A DNA stretch of 36,831 nt from Myxococcales bacterium (GTDB lineage Bacteria > Myxococcota_A > Polyangia > Polyangiales > Houyiibacteriaceae): the NCBI GenBank assembly GCA_029861865.1, contig JAOTYL010000018.1, positions 1 through 36,831 on the forward strand. The letters run 5' to 3'. Below the pieces are notes generated by a model. The model had not been told where the DNA came from, did no database searches, and saw only the letters and a program-made list of their open reading frames with translations. The position numbers and the translations under genes are program-made. This document shows positions 34,758-36,831 of the stretch, piece after piece (within the stretch, counting starts at the first letter, position 1; each line of letters opens with the position of its first letter).

Positions 34758-35657
34758 TCACTCGACGCCCACGGAAGCAGCTTCAAGCGCTTCGCGCCGC
34801 AACAGACCGGCTGTTTTCCCACTACCGTCCTCGCGCCACCCAGGTGGCATGAAGAGATAACCAAGCCGTCCCCGCCACGTCTCGGCGTTGCACGAATCGC
34901 GAAGCATCGCTCCCCACTCGTGGAACGCGATCTTGACCGGGTTGTAGGTGTCGATGTTCTTCGTGAGGCCATAGTCGACCGGTTCGCCCTCCGGTTCGAA
35001 GCTGCCAAACATCTTGTCCCAGATGATGAAAATCCCAGCGTGGTTCCGGTCGAGGTAGAGCGCGTTTCTCCCGTGATGCACACGATGGTGCGACGGTGTG
35101 TTGAAGATTGTCTCGAACCACCCGAGCTTTCCGATGAGCTCGGTGTGCAGCCAGTACTGATACAGCAAGCTGATCGACTTTTGAATGAGGATCATCTCGA
35201 TCGGAAAGCCGATTAGTGCAAGCGGAGCCCAAAAGAGCACACCGGTGAAAGGCGTCGTCCATGACTGACGAAGCGCCGTCGTGAGATTGTAGTGCGTGCT
35301 CGAATGGTGATTGACATGCGCCGCCCAAAGCATTCGCACGTCGTGATGGCTTCGATGAAACCAGTAGTAACAGAAGTCTTCGGCGACGAACAAAAGCGCA
35401 AAAGACCACCATGCGGGGTGAATGTCGAAGATCCGAAACTGATGGAGCCAAGCGAGAATCCCGATCGGGATCAGTGCCAAGACGATCTCGACCACCAAAA
35501 AGCCGACACCCATGGAGAGGCTTGCGAGCGAGTCTTTAAGCGTGTGACCCGCCAACCCTACTTTCCCGCTGTCCTCCCGCTGCTTCCGCCGGACCAGCCA
35601 GCTTTCGAGGCCAACCGTCACTAGGAAGAACGGGATGGCATAGTAGATCAACGCCAT
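34758..35657 (-). CDS. Sterol desaturase / fatty acid hydroxylase family membrane protein
   Basis: A 299-aa integral membrane di-iron enzyme. Helices occur near 3-20, 45-70 and 85-105, with a further hydrophobic pair before the third His cluster. Histidine motifs are HRSHHD, HVNHHSS and HRVHHGRN, giving the HxxHH and HxxHH pattern of the family, followed by NHAGIFIIWDKMFGSFEPE, typical of the group. Such enzymes hydroxylate or desaturate lipid acyl chains, sterols or carotenoids using O2; which one is unknown. ATG 35657 starts just before the first helix; an in-frame start at 35693 would add a poor 12-residue lead. It follows the MarR-type gene by 69 bp and precedes two glycosyltransferases, suggesting modification of a glycolipid. 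Confidence 0.9.
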   Translation of the reverse strand: MALIYYAIPFFLVTVGLESWLVRRKQREDSGKVGLAGHTLKDSLASLSMGVGFLVVEIVLALIPIGILAWLHQFRIFDIHPAWWSFALLFVAEDFCYYWFHRSHHDVRMLWAAHVNHHSSTHYNLTTALRQSWTTPFTGVLFWAPLALIGFPIEMILIQKSISLLYQYWLHTELIGKLGWFETIFNTPSHHRVHHGRNALYLDRNHAGIFIIWDKMFGSFEPEGEPVDYGLTKNIDTYNPVKIAFHEWGAMLRDSCNAETWRGRLGYLFMPPGWREDGSGKTAGLLRREALEAASVGVE

Positions 35658-35726
35658 GCCTTTACATTTACCGCCAAGCCAGGGGGCGCTCAAGCGCAGT
35701 GAATGCGCCTCACTGCGGCGTTTGCT

Positions 35727-36164
35727 TCACTGCTTTCGCCGCTGCGTGTCGTTGCTCAGGACTTCTGCCCACGCGGCGAGCACCTGCGCCGCGTCCCGCA
35801 TCGCGCTGTCCGAAGTACCGGCTTGCAACCGCGACAGGGCGTGCAGCTCCTCGGCGCGCATGTCTTGAATCACCGCCCGACCTCGATCGGTGAGCGCGAT
35901 GAGCGGCGATCGCTTGTGCGCCGGATTTGGCTCACGTTGGACGAGCTTGCCTTCGAGCAGGACATCGACCTGTTGCTGGACGAGCTGCCGGGAAACCGAC
36001 CTCGCGCGTGCAGCATCCGGCACCGACGTCGCGCCCTCCCGCAGCAGGAGCTCCAACTGCGCGCGCGTGCTGGGGGTGACATCGGCCCCGAAATGCAGGG
36101 TGTCGGTCCAATCCTTCAGAACTTGGAACAGGCGGCGGGTCTCCGCAAAGAGGGTCTCAGGCAT
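35727..36164 (-). CDS. MarR-type winged-helix regulator
   Basis: A 145-aa small regulator. Helix-turn-helix at about 46-73 (TSVPDAARARSVSRQLVQQQ) is followed by a wing, NPAHKRSPLIALTDRG (80-95), and C-terminal dimerisation helices, the MarR layout. No cysteine suited to redox sensing is visible. ATG 36164 is chosen; the frame is open to 36197, but that stretch covers the operator-like palindromes. It is upstream of the sterol-desaturase/glycosyltransferase genes on the same strand, and may control itself and that run. Confidence 0.83.
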   Translation of the reverse strand: MPETLFAETRRLFQVLKDWTDTLHFGADVTPSTRAQLELLLREGATSVPDAARARSVSRQLVQQQVDVLLEGKLVQREPNPAHKRSPLIALTDRGRAVIQDMRAEELHALSRLQAGTSDSAMRDAAQVLAAWAEVLSNDTQRRKQ

Positions 36165-36166
36165 GA

Positions 36167-36209
36167 TGACAAGTATATTGTCAAAATAAATAATCAATTG
36201 TCAAATGAC
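36167..36209. promoter_or_regulatory. Palindromic operator and AT-rich promoter region of the MarR-type gene
   Basis: TGACAA-GTATA-TTGTCA (36167-36183) is a perfect 6-5-6 inverted repeat ending 2 bp from the start codon. A second TTGTCA lies at 36198-36203 and a TGAC at 36206-36209, so half-sites repeat at about 20 bp. On the minus strand TATACT (36177-36172) is a good -10 inside the palindrome, in an AT-rich tract that stands out from GC-rich surroundings. MarR proteins usually bind such repeats over their own promoter; binding is inferred. Confidence 0.55.
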
Positions 36210-36611
36210 CCTGTCACCGAGGCCGGTCGAATTCCACGAGATCTGTCTTGACCGCTCCCATTTATGGGCTAGCTTCGGCGTCCCTTTGCGGGGGGCTACG
36301 GCTCCTCAAGGGGCTTTCACAAATCGGCGGGAAACAGGGGTGCCGGCCCGAGCTTGACCAGAATCCTGAGCAGGCTCAAATTGGCATGTGCTTCAGCGGA
36401 TAGTCCGCCGATCGGTCTTTGAAAACTGAATCGGAATTATAGTTACGTACTCGGGTCCCGCGTCGTGCATCAAATCGTACGGCGAGGGTCAATTCAAACG
36501 CGGTCCTTGATGAAAATCGGAGACCGCAATCCGAGAGCAACACGTACAAACGTGATGCTCTAGAGCGTCTGGCAGAGCGCCAGATCTCAACAGGAAACCA
36601 GCTCAACAGTT
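36210..36611 (+). promoter_or_regulatory. rRNA operon promoter and leader
   Basis: About 400 bp without a protein gene before 16S. A candidate promoter is TTGACC (36354-36359), 16 bp, TCAAAT (36376-36381); another TTGACC at 36248 has no clear -10. A boxA-like antitermination element, GGTCTTTGAAAACTGAAT, occupies 36414-36431. Hairpins are GCGGA/TCCGC (36396-36408), GCGGTC/GACCGC (36500-36527), GAGCA.CACGT/ACGTG.TGCTC (36535-36560) and TCTGGC/GCCAGA (36568-36584). The last two are close to the 16S 5' end and may take part in RNase III processing or leader folding. Confidence 0.6.

Positions 36612-36831
<220 letters not shown>

Noticed and set aside
36376-36606. Minus-strand open frame of 76 aa in the rRNA leader
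   Set aside because: It covers the boxA-like element and hairpins of the rRNA leader and has no coding features.

Overview
The window looks like chromosome from a GC-rich Gram-negative bacterium, most likely Myxococcota or another former Deltaproteobacteria lineage. The clues are a membrane-tethered Ser/Thr protein kinase, many lipoprotein signal peptides, a carboxy(nor)spermidine polyamine pathway, a RecBC nuclease and long overlapping gene strings. The first 220 nt of a 16S rRNA gene lie at the right edge. The phylum is an inference from gene content. I see no CRISPR array, tRNA gene, phage or insertion sequence.

Layout. (1) 1-5542, minus strand: saccharopine-dehydrogenase-like carboxy(nor)spermidine synthase, carboxynorspermidine decarboxylase, recC and the first codons of recB, all joined by 1-4 nt junctions. 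(2) 5692-11189, plus strand: a two-gene system of the 2-hydroxyacyl-CoA dehydratase / benzoyl-CoA reductase activase superfamily. The first gene is a 1197-aa protein with two complete activase domains and a cysteine-rich C-terminal half; the second is a 630-aa cysteine-rich partner. This is the best candidate for an undescribed system. (3) 11222-13704, minus: alpha/beta hydrolase, flavin reductase and a di-heme cytochrome c peroxidase lipoprotein. (4) 13793-17706: an unknown protein coupled to a lipase-like hydrolase (plus), then a dipeptide-epimerase-like enolase-superfamily enzyme and an unknown protein (minus). (5) 17832-20857, plus: an exported thioredoxin/DUF255 (YyaL-like) protein overlapping an RdgB-type nucleotide pyrophosphatase. 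(6) 20841-24205: LysM/M74 murein endopeptidase (minus), trypsin-like lipoprotein (plus), Ser/Thr kinase (minus). (7) 24338-31073, plus: an Lrp/AsnC regulator followed by gltB and gltD, making glutamate from glutamine and 2-oxoglutarate. (8) 31368-36164, minus: MarR-type regulator, sterol-desaturase-family membrane hydroxylase, two family-2 glycosyltransferases and an unknown lipoprotein. (9) 36210-36831: rRNA leader with boxA-like element and hairpins, then the 16S 5' end.

A short palindrome built on GGGGACAGTCCCC occurs three times, each just after a stop codon (11192, 24898, 31081). It can fold as a bidirectional terminator and is the only dispersed repeat I found. Genes are packed tightly: several convergent pairs overlap at their 3' ends, and few spacers exceed 150 bp.
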